A stretch of DNA of 27,898 nucleotides from Planctomycetaceae bacterium (lineage in GTDB: Bacteria; Planctomycetota; Phycisphaerae; Phycisphaerales; SM1A02), in NCBI GenBank assembly GCA_027488265.1, contig JAIYCA010000149.1, positions 1-27,898 of the forward strand, in the 5' to 3' direction. Each line of letters begins with the position of its first letter. Position 1 is the stretch's first letter. Positions 8,518 to 16,826 of the stretch are shown one piece after another. A program made the position numbers and the translations under genes. The notes under the pieces were generated by a model. That model was given only the letters and a program-made list of their open reading frames with translations, was not told where the DNA came from and did no database searches.

Positions 8518-11500
8518 CATTCCCTATTCGTCGTTTGCGCCGAGCCGAGCGGTCGCAAACCTCCGAACGCGCTTGTTTCGCCGAGAACAAGCACGCGTCC
8601 GTTCGTACACCCGATCACGAGTTGTCTTCCGTCGCTCGTGAATCGGAGATCGCCGACCGTACCGGGCAGCGGGATACGCAGAATGCGCTCGCCAGTACTC
8701 GCATCAACGATCGCCAGACGCGCATCATTCGACGTCATTGCGATGCGGTCGAGCTGCGGTCGAATAGCGAGAAATCGGCCGGCCGAAAGCAGCGGATCAC
8801 TGCGCAGAATCTCGCGCATTGTGCGCGCATCGATCAGTTGCAACCCGCCATCGACGTCGGTCGTTGCGAGGAGATCGCCCGACGCCGCGATCGCGAGTCG
8901 TCGGTACGGCATGAGGCCGAGCGCCGTCGAAGGTTTCGAATTCGGTCGCCCGCTCCAGCGAAGATAGCCCGGCGGAAGCGTCGAGGCCGCTGCCATTGCG
9001 TCACCCGACTGTCGAAGCGACACGATGGCGCCCGGTTCGCTGATGACTGGATTGGCAGCAATGATTGGTTTGAGATCCGCGATCGCGATCGGCGTGCCGC
9101 GCTCTGCATCGAGCGCAACAAGTGTTTCGTTGCCGCTTGAGACACACAGCCGCCCATCCGCGAAGAACTCGATGGCTGAAATCGTCGTGATTCCCGCGGT
9201 CGCGAGTGTGGCCGCATCGGTCGACCAGAGTTGCGTGGCCCGCTTCGGCTGCGTGGCGTCGGTTGCGCTGTTGCATGCGTAGACCGAGATCGTTCCGCCA
9301 GCGGCGATCGCCACGCGCCGACGTGGCGCATCGAGCGCGAGCCTTTGCACTGCCCCTCTCAAGCCTTCGCTCACTCCAACACGTGCGAGTTCAGTGCGCG
9401 ACGCGAGTTCAACGACCGCGACTTCACCGGTTGCCTCCACGATCGTCGCGGCGAGTGAGCCGTCCGCCGAGAGACGAATGCCCTTCGACGGCTCTTGCAC
9501 AATGCGCATGCCGTCAGGATCGTGGATCGCGAGATCCCAAATGCGCAGCGACGTTCCCGTCGTCGCGAGGATTCCGGGCGTCGCTCCCCACGCGACACAC
9601 CAAGCCTGCGCATCATGACCAGGCAAGCGAAACGCGCGGCCCGTTGCGATCTCTTCGATCCGCGGAAATTGATCCATCGCACCCGCGGCAACAAGTGTCC
9701 CGTCAGGCGAAATCTCGCCCGCATACGTGGCCACGCCGCCGAGCGCTCGAGCGCTGAGCCCGCCGTGTCGTGTGCCGTCGGCGCGAAACACATCAACAAG
9801 GCCCGCGAAACTCGTCGCACTCACAAAGCGGCCATCGCGCGAGAAGCGAACATCGGGCACGTCGTCACTGCCCGAGAGCGGCGCGCTCCAACGATCTTCA
9901 AGCGTTGTCGCATCGACAACAAGCAGTCGCGCCGGCTCGATACCGATGGCAAGCAGCGATCCATCAGGCGAGATATCGAGCGAACGAATGTACGCGCCGA
10001 AATCACGCTCGATGAGCACGGCGCCATCCTCGACGCTCGTCACGCGCAGCGGCTCGCCGTCGTTGGCCCACGCGACGCGTGCACCGTCCGGCGAAAGCGC
10101 GACCGCCGGAAAGAGATTCTTCGGTTTCGTGCCTTCCCAAAGGATGCGACCGTCATCGAGTGATTGCACCATCGGTGCGAGATTCATCCCGCCACGTGCA
10201 ATGCGCCGCGCGTCGCGGTCGACATCGAGCGAGAGAATCTCCGTCTGTGCTCCGTCGCGGGGATCACGAACACGCGCGAGCACATCGCCGGTTTTCGACG
10301 AGATCACGACAGATTCGTCACCCGCCGCACTGACGAAAACTTCGCCATCTCGTGCGTCGAGCACCTCGTAGATGTTTCCCTGTCCGAAGTCGATATCGAA
10401 GAGCCAACCCTCCGCGCGCGACTGCACAGCGCTCCATTCGAATCCACGTGCGCCCGCGCCGAGCGAGGCCAGTGCTTCTCGCGCGGCGGGAAAGTCGGCC
10501 GTTTCAATCGCGTACTGCGCTGTTCGAAGCGCCGCGATATCGCGCTGATGGTTCGCCTCGCGCGCGGAAAGGATCGCAAGCGTTGTGCTCGTCGCGAGAA
10601 GTACGAGCGATGCTGCAACGGCCAGCGAGAAGGCGCGATTTCGCGCGACGAAACGCGAGAGTTGGTAGCCGAACGTTGGAACGCGCGCCGACACTGGTTC
10701 GCCAGCGAGTGCTCGTTGGAGGTCTGCTGCAAACTCGGCGACAGACTGGTAACGCCGCGCGGGGTCTTTCTCGAGCGCCTTCGAAAGGATGCCATCGAGA
10801 TCGGCGCCAAAGCCATCCGCCAGCGCACGCACCTGTGCCGATGCGCGCGGTGCGGGAGATTCCGCCACCATACGCGCAGCCGCGAGAATGCCGGCGTCGC
10901 GCGGGATCACGTACGGCGGTCGACCCACAAGTGCTTCGAAGAGCACAAGTCCGAGCGCGTACACATCACTGCGCGTATCGGCCGCGTCGCGGTGCCCGAA
11001 CTGCTCCGGACTCATGTATTGCAGCGTTCCAACGATGCGCGTGGTCACCGTCAGTGCGAGCGAGGCAGCGCGATCGCCGTCGATCGCTTTCGCGATTCCG
11101 AAGTCGATCACGCGTGGACGACCATCGCTTCCAACGAGGAGATTCGCGGGCTTGAGATCACGATGTAAGACGCCGCGCGCATGCCCATACGCGACCGCAT
11201 CGAGAACATCGAGGAAAAGCCGAACGATCGCGCGTGGCGACAAGCGTGATTCGCAGCAGAACTCCGTGATTGGCCGCGCTCCGTCGATGAACTCCATGGC
11301 GAGCCACGGCTCTCCTCCAGAAGGTTCTCCTCCAGAAGGCTCTCCTCTAGAAGGCTCTCCTCCAAAAGGTTCGTTCTCGAAAGACTCTCCAGTCGAAGGT
11401 GCGTCGCCCGAAGCCGCGCCATCTTGAGCGCGACGATCGACACCACGGCGAGCGCGTCCATCCATTCCCGACGCATACACACGCGCGATGCCTGGATGCT

Positions 11501-11909
11501 CGAGTCGCGACATCAATTCAGCTTCAAGCCGAAATCGCCGCGTGGCCGAGCCGCCCGCAAGTGGGGTCCGCAAAACTTTCAGCGCGACGCGACGCCGAGG
11601 CGCATCCTGCATCGCTTCGTACACCGCACCCATGCCGCCAACACCGACAAGCCTCGTCACCGTAAAGCCGCCGATGCGTGCCCCGACGAGTCGTTTCTCT
11701 CCTTCGACTTCCGACACGCGCATCGCCGAAGGTGTTGGCTCCGCGACGTGAAACCGCAGCAGATCGATCACCTTGCGTCGCGCGGTGTCGTCGAGACCGC
11801 TCGCATCGACAAACGCAACGCGCGCACTTTCGGGGAGCGCGATGGCTTCATCGAAGACTCGCTCGACGGTCTCCTGCGACGCAGATCGTTCGTCGGGCCG
11901 ACCATCCAT
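8517..11909 (-). CDS. Membrane Ser/Thr protein kinase with C-terminal propeller-like domain and a repeat insertion in the kinase fold
   Basis: 1130 residues from ATG 11909, which overlaps the sigma factor stop as TGATG and so beats the longer upstream start at 11960. The kinase domain is canonical: GVGGMGAV (about 89-96), lysine 111 in ALKVL, HRDLKPANLL (249-258), VIDFGIA with DFG at 269-271, and MSPEQF near 300. A transmembrane helix sits at about 425-448, followed by a WD40/YVTN-like propeller region to the end. Between the VYASGM strand and the hinge PWLAMEF there is an extra stretch of about 50 residues ending in tandem GGEPS units; kinase 2 lacks it. Given its position it probably phosphorylates the co-encoded sigma factor, kinase 2, or both, in response to an extracytoplasmic signal; that is inference. 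Confidence 0.93.
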   Translation of the reverse strand: MDGRPDERSASQETVERVFDEAIALPESARVAFVDASGLDDTARRKVIDLLRFHVAEPTPSAMRVSEVEGEKRLVGARIGGFTVTRLVGVGGMGAVYEAMQDAPRRRVALKVLRTPLAGGSATRRFRLEAELMSRLEHPGIARVYASGMDGRARRGVDRRAQDGAASGDAPSTGESFENEPFGGEPSRGEPSGGEPSGGEPWLAMEFIDGARPITEFCCESRLSPRAIVRLFLDVLDAVAYGHARGVLHRDLKPANLLVGSDGRPRVIDFGIAKAIDGDRAASLALTVTTRIVGTLQYMSPEQFGHRDAADTRSDVYALGLVLFEALVGRPPYVIPRDAGILAAARMVAESPAPRASAQVRALADGFGADLDGILSKALEKDPARRYQSVAEFAADLQRALAGEPVSARVPTFGYQLSRFVARNRAFSLAVAASLVLLATSTTLAILSAREANHQRDIAALRTAQYAIETADFPAAREALASLGAGARGFEWSAVQSRAEGWLFDIDFGQGNIYEVLDARDGEVFVSAAGDESVVISSKTGDVLARVRDPRDGAQTEILSLDVDRDARRIARGGMNLAPMVQSLDDGRILWEGTKPKNLFPAVALSPDGARVAWANDGEPLRVTSVEDGAVLIERDFGAYIRSLDISPDGSLLAIGIEPARLLVVDATTLEDRWSAPLSGSDDVPDVRFSRDGRFVSATSFAGLVDVFRADGTRHGGLSARALGGVATYAGEISPDGTLVAAGAMDQFPRIEEIATGRAFRLPGHDAQAWCVAWGATPGILATTGTSLRIWDLAIHDPDGMRIVQEPSKGIRLSADGSLAATIVEATGEVAVVELASRTELARVGVSEGLRGAVQRLALDAPRRRVAIAAGGTISVYACNSATDATQPKRATQLWSTDAATLATAGITTISAIEFFADGRLCVSSGNETLVALDAERGTPIAIADLKPIIAANPVISEPGAIVSLRQSGDAMAAASTLPPGYLRWSGRPNSKPSTALGLMPYRRLAIAASGDLLATTDVDGGLQLIDARTMREILRSDPLLSAGRFLAIRPQLDRIAMTSNDARLAIVDASTGERILRIPLPGTVGDLRFTSDGRQLVIGCTNGRVLVLGETSAFGGLRPLGSAQTTNRE
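11308..11397. repeat. 15-bp tandem repeat inside kinase 1
   Basis: Four near-identical 15-bp units start at 11308, 11323, 11338 and 11353, followed by two decayed units at 11368 and 11383. On the coding strand each gives a five-residue unit, mostly GGEPS. The unit length is a multiple of three, so gain or loss of copies keeps the kinase reading frame. Confidence 0.9.
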
Positions 11910-12502
11910 CACGCCGCCTCCGCGATGGCGCGGCGTAGCCACGCACGCGCGTAATTCCAACGCTTACTCACAGTGCGCGGCGCGATGTCGAGCAGAATCG
12001 CGGTTTGCTCAATCGAGAAGCCGGAGAGAAATCGAAGCCGCGCGACCTGCGCGCTCTCAGGGCTTTCCTGCTCGAGTCGATCCAGTGCTTCAATCGCGGA
12101 GATCGTCGCAGGCGAAAGCGCACGCGTGACATCTTCGAGTTCGCCCGCGACGAATTCGATCGGTACACGATCACGCCCGCCGCCGCGCCGAAGTCGCCCT
12201 TCGGTGCGCGCGACGTCGATCAAAAACTGACCCATCGCTCGACCAACCGAACCCCAGAAGTGACGGCGGTCGTCCCACGTCGCGCGCTCCACATTGGACC
12301 CGAACATCTTGAGAAAGAGTTCATGCACGACCATCGTCGGCTGCAACTGCGCGCGTGTTCCCTCGGCGGAGCACGCGCGGACCGCCATCTCGTGAATCTC
12401 AGCGTAAATCGTTCGCCACAGGCGCTCGGTCGCTGGGCCGTCACCGCTGCTTGCGGCGTTCAGCATCTCCGTGAGATTCTCAACGTATTCCCCCGTTGGC
12501 AT
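11909..12502 (-). CDS. ECF sigma factor, kinase-associated (TIGR02999/ECF43-like)
   Basis: 197 residues from ATG 12502 (MPTGEYVENL). Region 2 covers about 8-100, and region 4 with a helix-turn-helix about 136-193 (RLRFLSGFSIEQTAILLDIA). Where most ECF factors have an acidic DAED before LVQETF, this one reads QPTM before VVHELF, placing Thr56 in the acidic patch. LQPT with a following VHE is typical of the sigma group that travels with Ser/Thr kinases in planctomycetes and, as ECF43, in Vibrio (EcfP/PknT), where phosphorylation of a threonine in this region activates the sigma factor. Its stop overlaps the kinase 1 start as TGATG. No anti-sigma gene is adjacent. An upstream start at 12607 is open but would run into the DUF2892-like gene. 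Confidence 0.9.
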   Translation of the reverse strand: MPTGEYVENLTEMLNAASSGDGPATERLWRTIYAEIHEMAVRACSAEGTRAQLQPTMVVHELFLKMFGSNVERATWDDRRHFWGSVGRAMGQFLIDVARTEGRLRRGGGRDRVPIEFVAGELEDVTRALSPATISAIEALDRLEQESPESAQVARLRFLSGFSIEQTAILLDIAPRTVSKRWNYARAWLRRAIAEAA

Positions 12503-12564
12503 CCCTACATCATGCCACAACTTTTCATGACCGTGGCAACGATTTTCAAAACTCCTCGTCGCAG

Positions 12565-12795
12565 TTAGATCGGTGTCTTGACACCCATCGCGCGAACCGC
12601 GCACCAACCGACGAGCGCTTCAAAAATCACGAACAGCGCAGAAATCCAGATCGCCACCGCGGGCCAAATGGTCCACGCTGGAATCCACTCGAGGTACCAC
12701 AGCACGCCGAGCAGAAGGCCGATCGTCTCAAGAAATGCGCCGATGAAAAACCGGACCTTCCGACCACGCTGATCGATGTTGCAAGTGAAAGCCAT
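12565..12795 (-). CDS. Small DUF2892/YgaP-like membrane protein
   Basis: 76 residues with two hydrophobic helices (about 16-35 and 41-65). The start CNIDQRGRKVRFFIGA and the end FVIFEALVGWCAVRAMGVKTP match the layout of DUF2892 proteins: a short N-terminal NxDR-type motif, two helices, then an aromatic-G-C-x(2,4)-G segment. Function is unknown beyond membrane location; in some bacteria the domain is fused to rhodanese. It is the first gene of the minus-strand directon, 62 bp before the sigma factor start, and is divergent from the zinc-ribbon gene across 41 bp. No clear ribosome binding site precedes it. Confidence 0.75.
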   Translation of the reverse strand: MAFTCNIDQRGRKVRFFIGAFLETIGLLLGVLWYLEWIPAWTIWPAVAIWISALFVIFEALVGWCAVRAMGVKTPI

Positions 12796-12836
12796 GAACG
12801 CACTGTATCGGAGCCGAGACGAGGTAGGCTTCCAAC

Positions 12837-14090
12837 ATGTCGACGCGCTCCGCAGTGCTGAAAACCATGCTCGTTGCGATCGCTCTTACGGCGGTGATCG
12901 GGATCGCAGCAGTCTTTACCGAATCAACCGTTGCTTGGCGATTGCTCGCGACATCCGTAGTCGTGATCTTTGCGACGTGCGCCATGTTGCCGGTTGTTTC
13001 AAGCGAACGTGGCGCTCGCCTCGACGCGCTTGCATGGACATGTATGAGCTACGTCGGTTTCGGTGCGGCGCTCATCATCGGACTCGTCTGGGCCGACGGA
13101 TTCTTCATCGGCGGGCCCCTCGAGGAAGCGACGTGGAGTTGGTTCGGTGCAGGCGTCCCCGCATTGGCGATTGCGCTCCCCGCGTTGAAGCGCCGTCGTC
13201 GCGACGACACCTCGCTCCAACTTGCTGAATCCATCGCCATTTGGGGCGCAGGCGGCGTCTTTCTCGCGACCATACTCACCGCACTCGCAAGCCGCCTCGG
13301 TTTCCGAGCAGGCGAAGTCGCGGTGATCTTTCTTCCGATCACTGCATCCGCTTCGTGCGCGGCCATTGGCCTGCGTCAGGCTGCTTCTCGTTCGCTCGAC
13401 GCGCCCGCCGCTGCATCGACCACCGAACGACGCATCGCACGGATCGGACTTGGCGCGTCGCTCCTCGCGTCTGCTGTTGGCGTGCTCTTTCTTCTCTATG
13501 AGCAAGTGACCCAGCTCCCGATTGCTTTTGGCGGCTGGGAACCCTTCACCATCGCCATAACGCTGCTCGGCGGAATTGCGGCGGCTGCAGGGGCAAGCAA
13601 CCTTCTCGCGCTGAGTCGAGCGACCGGCTTCTTCCGTTGGCTCCGACACATCGCAGCCGCCACGATTCTCGCGCTCGCCATCGTGATTTGCGTTGAAATT
13701 GCGGTTCCATCAACGCCGTGGTTTGTCGAGCGACTTCTCTGGTCGCTCGTCATCGTCGCCGGAAGTTCGCTGCTCGCTGGCGTGATCGCCATGCGCGTTA
13801 CGCGTGCAAAACCAGTTGCTACGGACCCGATCGATCAACTCACGTGGCGTTGTCCGCGCTGCGAAACGCTCGCAACGATTCCGCTCGGCGAACACGCCTG
13901 CACACGATGTGGCCTCGCCGTGATTCTCACACTGCGTGACGATCGTTGCCCCGCATGCGCCTACGACTTGCATGCGCTTCCCGCGTCGACGAAGTGTTGT
14001 CCCGAATGCGGACGTGAGCGACAACTCCCGAGCGATCTCGGGCGATTTCTCGAGCAACGTGAGACTGTTACGCCTGTCGATCGGTCTTGA
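12837..14090 (+). CDS. Uncharacterised multi-pass membrane protein with C-terminal double zinc ribbon
   Basis: 417 residues, not assignable to a characterised family. Residues 1-325 hold about eight to ten hydrophobic helices with short loops. The C-terminal 75 or so residues are soluble and carry four CxxC knuckles: CPRC, CTRC, CPAC and CPEC. The last part (CPACAYDLHALP...CCPECG) is a zinc-ribbon tail common in planctomycete proteins. The knuckles pair naturally into two zinc sites on the cytoplasmic side, which may bind protein or nucleic acid. Its end overlaps the convergent chemoreceptor gene by 23 bp. ATG 12837 is favoured because it begins just before the first helix. Confidence 0.85.
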   Translation: MSTRSAVLKTMLVAIALTAVIGIAAVFTESTVAWRLLATSVVVIFATCAMLPVVSSERGARLDALAWTCMSYVGFGAALIIGLVWADGFFIGGPLEEATWSWFGAGVPALAIALPALKRRRRDDTSLQLAESIAIWGAGGVFLATILTALASRLGFRAGEVAVIFLPITASASCAAIGLRQAASRSLDAPAAASTTERRIARIGLGASLLASAVGVLFLLYEQVTQLPIAFGGWEPFTIAITLLGGIAAAAGASNLLALSRATGFFRWLRHIAAATILALAIVICVEIAVPSTPWFVERLLWSLVIVAGSSLLAGVIAMRVTRAKPVATDPIDQLTWRCPRCETLATIPLGEHACTRCGLAVILTLRDDRCPACAYDLHALPASTKCCPECGRERQLPSDLGRFLEQRETVTPVDRS

Positions 14091-16167
14091 GCGTGAATGC
14101 CGCAACGCTATCGCGCAGCGAGAGACTCGCGCGCTGAAGTTCGGCCGCAGTTCGACCAAACTCTTCCGCGCTTTCCACCGATCGCTTCGCCGCTGCCGCG
14201 AGCGCGCCCATCGATTCACTGATGGTAGAAGCCCCTTGCGCTTGGCTTTCCATACCCGTCGCAACCGTGCGGTACCGCTCGGCATTCATGCCGACTTGCT
14301 CGATGATTTCGCCCATCTGTCGGCTCGACGCAACGACTTCATCCACCCCGCGACGAACCTTCTCCGCGAAGCGATCCATCTCCATCACGCCTGCGCCGAC
14401 GGCCGACTGCATCTCTCGCACGATCGACTCGATGTCGAGTGTCGCGGCCGCAGTTTGATCGGCGAGACGACGAATCTCGCGCGCAACCACCAAGAAACCG
14501 CGGCCTTGTTCGCCCGCTTTTTCCGCTTCAATCGCGGCGTTCACCGAGAGAAGGTTTGTTTGATCGGCGACCTTCGCAATCGTTGTCACGACACCACCGA
14601 TCTTCGACGCGCGCTCGCTGATCGCCGACAGTTTCGCCGCAATCGATGAAGTTGCATCGGCAAGTTCGCGAATCGTGCGATCGACCGACGCAAGATTCGC
14701 GCGCGTTCCGTCTGCGACACCAGCGGTGTGCGCAAACGCGTGCTCGACGTCGTCGACCGTGCGCGAAAGCTCCGTGCCCGTCGTACTGATTTGCCGCGTC
14801 GCAGCGGCAATCTGGCTCGATGACTCACCAAATCGATGCGCCATTTCTTCTTGCTCGCGACTCGTCGCCGAGAGTTCAAGCGCACCCGAATCGAGCGTCA
14901 CGCCCGCCGTCTTGACGCTCACAAGCAAACGATTGAGATTCATCTGCATGCGCTGCAAACTGCGGGTCAGAACACCCGCTTCGTCGTTCAGCGGGCACGG
15001 CGGAATGTCGGTCGAGAGGTCACCCGCGGCGATGGCATCGGAAGCAATCGCCGCGATCTTCATGCGGCGACTCGTGTGCATCGCAGTCCATGTGATAAGT
15101 GCTCCCGCCGCCAGAACTGCGAGGCCGAAAAGCACCGCATTCCGCGTGATTTCAGCACGAATTGGTGCAATTACGAGTTCGCGTGGCTTCGTAAACACGA
15201 GCGTCCAACCGCCAGCGGCAATGCGCACGCCGACTGCAAGCATCTCCTCGTTGTTGACAGGATCGGTGAGGTCATGCACTTCGCCGTCACGATCAGCGCG
15301 GTCGAAGAAATGACCAAGAAACGAGGCGTATGCCGTGTCTTCGAGCTTCTTTGTGCGCAACTGACCTTCGAGCGATGCCGTCTTCGTCGCGTCAATGATC
15401 GGATCGGTCGTCGCCACGATGATGCGGCCGCGACCGCTGATGAGATACGCGTCCGCGCCAGTCTTGCGCGCACCTTCGCGCACCAATGTTTCAATCGCAC
15501 TCAACGCGCGATCCGTCGCACCAATACCGCGGAATTTTCCGTCGATGACAATCGGATGCGATTGTTCAACAATGAGCTGTCCGTCATACACGTACGGCTC
15601 GGTGACCAGAGTTTCGGACTTCGACGACTCCGCGAATGCGCGCCGCACGCCGTCGTAAAAGAGACTCGTTTCGAGATCAACGAGCGGCTTCACCGAGATC
15701 GCATCGCCGCGCGTCCAATCGCGGAAGGGATACGGAATGAAACGCCCCGTTTCATCGCTCCATTCCTTCGGTCCCGACGCCTTTGCCGCAGCGTCGTTTC
15801 CATCGGCGTTGGGTTCGTACCCAACGTACACCGCCGTCACGTCGGGCGACGCTGCGAGGGTCGCCCTCAGCATTTCGACGGTGAGTTCGCGCTGCCCGAA
15901 AAGACCGGTGGCCTGTTGGGTTGCAACGGTGCGCGCAATCTGCATCGCCGCGACATTCGATGCCTCGATGTCTGAGGAAGACGCCAGTGCTTCGCGCGCC
16001 AACGTCTCTTCGGCCAGCGCCTCGAGGTTGTCGAACTTCTCGATCGCTCCCCAAACGAGGATGATCGCGAGGATCAGGGCGCCCGGAAGAATGCCGAGGA
16101 GGAGAAGCCGCCCTGCGAGCGAACTTGCGAAGGGAATCGACTGAGCAGTCGCAACGGTTCGGGACAT
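14068..16167 (-). CDS. Methyl-accepting protein with Cache sensor, HAMP and WspA-like signalling domain
   Basis: 699 residues from ATG 16167 (MSRTVATAQ); the upstream in-frame start at 16233 would extend past the start of the divergent dioxygenase. Transmembrane helix 1 is at 19-40, a periplasmic Cache-type sensor covers about 45-335 (VYVGYEPN and RDWTRGDAISVKPLVD are typical), helix 2 is at 343-364, HAMP about 365-418, and the coiled-coil signalling domain 430-680. The hairpin tip reads IEAEKAGEQGRGF (546-558), and the following EMQSAVGAGVMEMD stretch resembles WspA, which drives c-di-GMP synthesis rather than flagellar control. The Cache domain suggests a small-molecule ligand such as an organic or amino acid. 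No CheA, CheW, CheR or diguanylate cyclase gene is nearby, so it is an orphan receptor here. Confidence 0.92.
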   Translation of the reverse strand: MSRTVATAQSIPFASSLAGRLLLLGILPGALILAIILVWGAIEKFDNLEALAEETLAREALASSSDIEASNVAAMQIARTVATQQATGLFGQRELTVEMLRATLAASPDVTAVYVGYEPNADGNDAAAKASGPKEWSDETGRFIPYPFRDWTRGDAISVKPLVDLETSLFYDGVRRAFAESSKSETLVTEPYVYDGQLIVEQSHPIVIDGKFRGIGATDRALSAIETLVREGARKTGADAYLISGRGRIIVATTDPIIDATKTASLEGQLRTKKLEDTAYASFLGHFFDRADRDGEVHDLTDPVNNEEMLAVGVRIAAGGWTLVFTKPRELVIAPIRAEITRNAVLFGLAVLAAGALITWTAMHTSRRMKIAAIASDAIAAGDLSTDIPPCPLNDEAGVLTRSLQRMQMNLNRLLVSVKTAGVTLDSGALELSATSREQEEMAHRFGESSSQIAAATRQISTTGTELSRTVDDVEHAFAHTAGVADGTRANLASVDRTIRELADATSSIAAKLSAISERASKIGGVVTTIAKVADQTNLLSVNAAIEAEKAGEQGRGFLVVAREIRRLADQTAAATLDIESIVREMQSAVGAGVMEMDRFAEKVRRGVDEVVASSRQMGEIIEQVGMNAERYRTVATGMESQAQGASTISESMGALAAAAKRSVESAEEFGRTAAELQRASLSLRDSVAAFTLKTDRQA

Positions 16168-16208
16168 ATTGGGATCGTAACGAAACGCGGAAAACGTACG
16201 ATGTCGGC

Positions 16209-16826
16209 ATGACTCCCGCGACAACGAGCGCACTCCCTTCCCGCCCCGGCATCCTGTCTGGTTTCCAGTCGATCGCCGAGACTCCCGGCGAACCGAACGG
16301 TCTGATGTTGGATGGCTCGGTGATGGCGCCGTTCAACTTGCTCGCGTGGGTCGATGCGAACGCCGAGCACTTCAAGCCGCCGGTTGGAAACAAGTACCTC
16401 TACTCGGGCCGCGATTTCTTCGTGATGATCATCAAGGGGCCGAATGCCCGCAACGATTTTCACCAAGTCGACAGCGAGGAGTTCTTCATGCAGTTGAAGG
16501 GCGACGTGCACGTGAAGACCATCGAAGAAGGTGTCGTGAAGGTGCACAAGATTCGCGAAGGCGAAGTGTTCTTCATTCCGCCGAACGTGCCGCACTCTCC
16601 GCAACGTGGGCCGGACACGCTTGGACTTGTGGTCGAACGACGTCGTCCGCAAGGCGAGCCGGAACACCTCATTTTCTTCTGCGAGAAGTGCAACACGCTT
16701 GTCTACGACAAGGTGTTCGATTGCAAGGACATCGTGCATCACTTCGCGCGTGCGATGGAGGAATTCTGGGCGGATCCAGTGCTCTCAACGTGCAAGTGCT
16801 GCGGGCATCGCATCACGAAGCCGTGA
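16209..16826 (+). CDS. nbaC: 3-hydroxyanthranilate 3,4-dioxygenase
   Basis: 205 residues from ATG 16209. It opens the ring of 3-hydroxyanthranilate in the kynurenine route toward quinolinate/NAD or in 2-aminobenzoate degradation. The cupin iron ligands fit the family spacing: His85, Glu91 and His129 within FHQVDSEEFFMQLKGD and PPNVPHSPQR. The bacterial rubredoxin-like second metal site is also complete: Cys158/Cys161 (CEKC) and Cys195/Cys198 (CKCC). The N-terminus is about 33 residues longer than the compact bacterial enzyme. It is divergent from the chemoreceptor, and no other kynurenine-pathway gene is in the window. The longer in-frame start at 16125 lies inside the chemoreceptor gene and is unlikely. 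Confidence 0.94.
   Translation: MTPATTSALPSRPGILSGFQSIAETPGEPNGLMLDGSVMAPFNLLAWVDANAEHFKPPVGNKYLYSGRDFFVMIIKGPNARNDFHQVDSEEFFMQLKGDVHVKTIEEGVVKVHKIREGEVFFIPPNVPHSPQRGPDTLGLVVERRRPQGEPEHLIFFCEKCNTLVYDKVFDCKDIVHHFARAMEEFWADPVLSTCKCCGHRITKP

Noticed and set aside
10164..11168. Plus-strand ORF of 334 codons over kinase 1
   Set aside because: It is antisense to the kinase and propeller coding frame and has no domain signature.
11308..11397. CRISPR array
   Set aside because: The units are contiguous 15-mers without spacers, lie in frame inside a kinase gene, and no cas genes are present.
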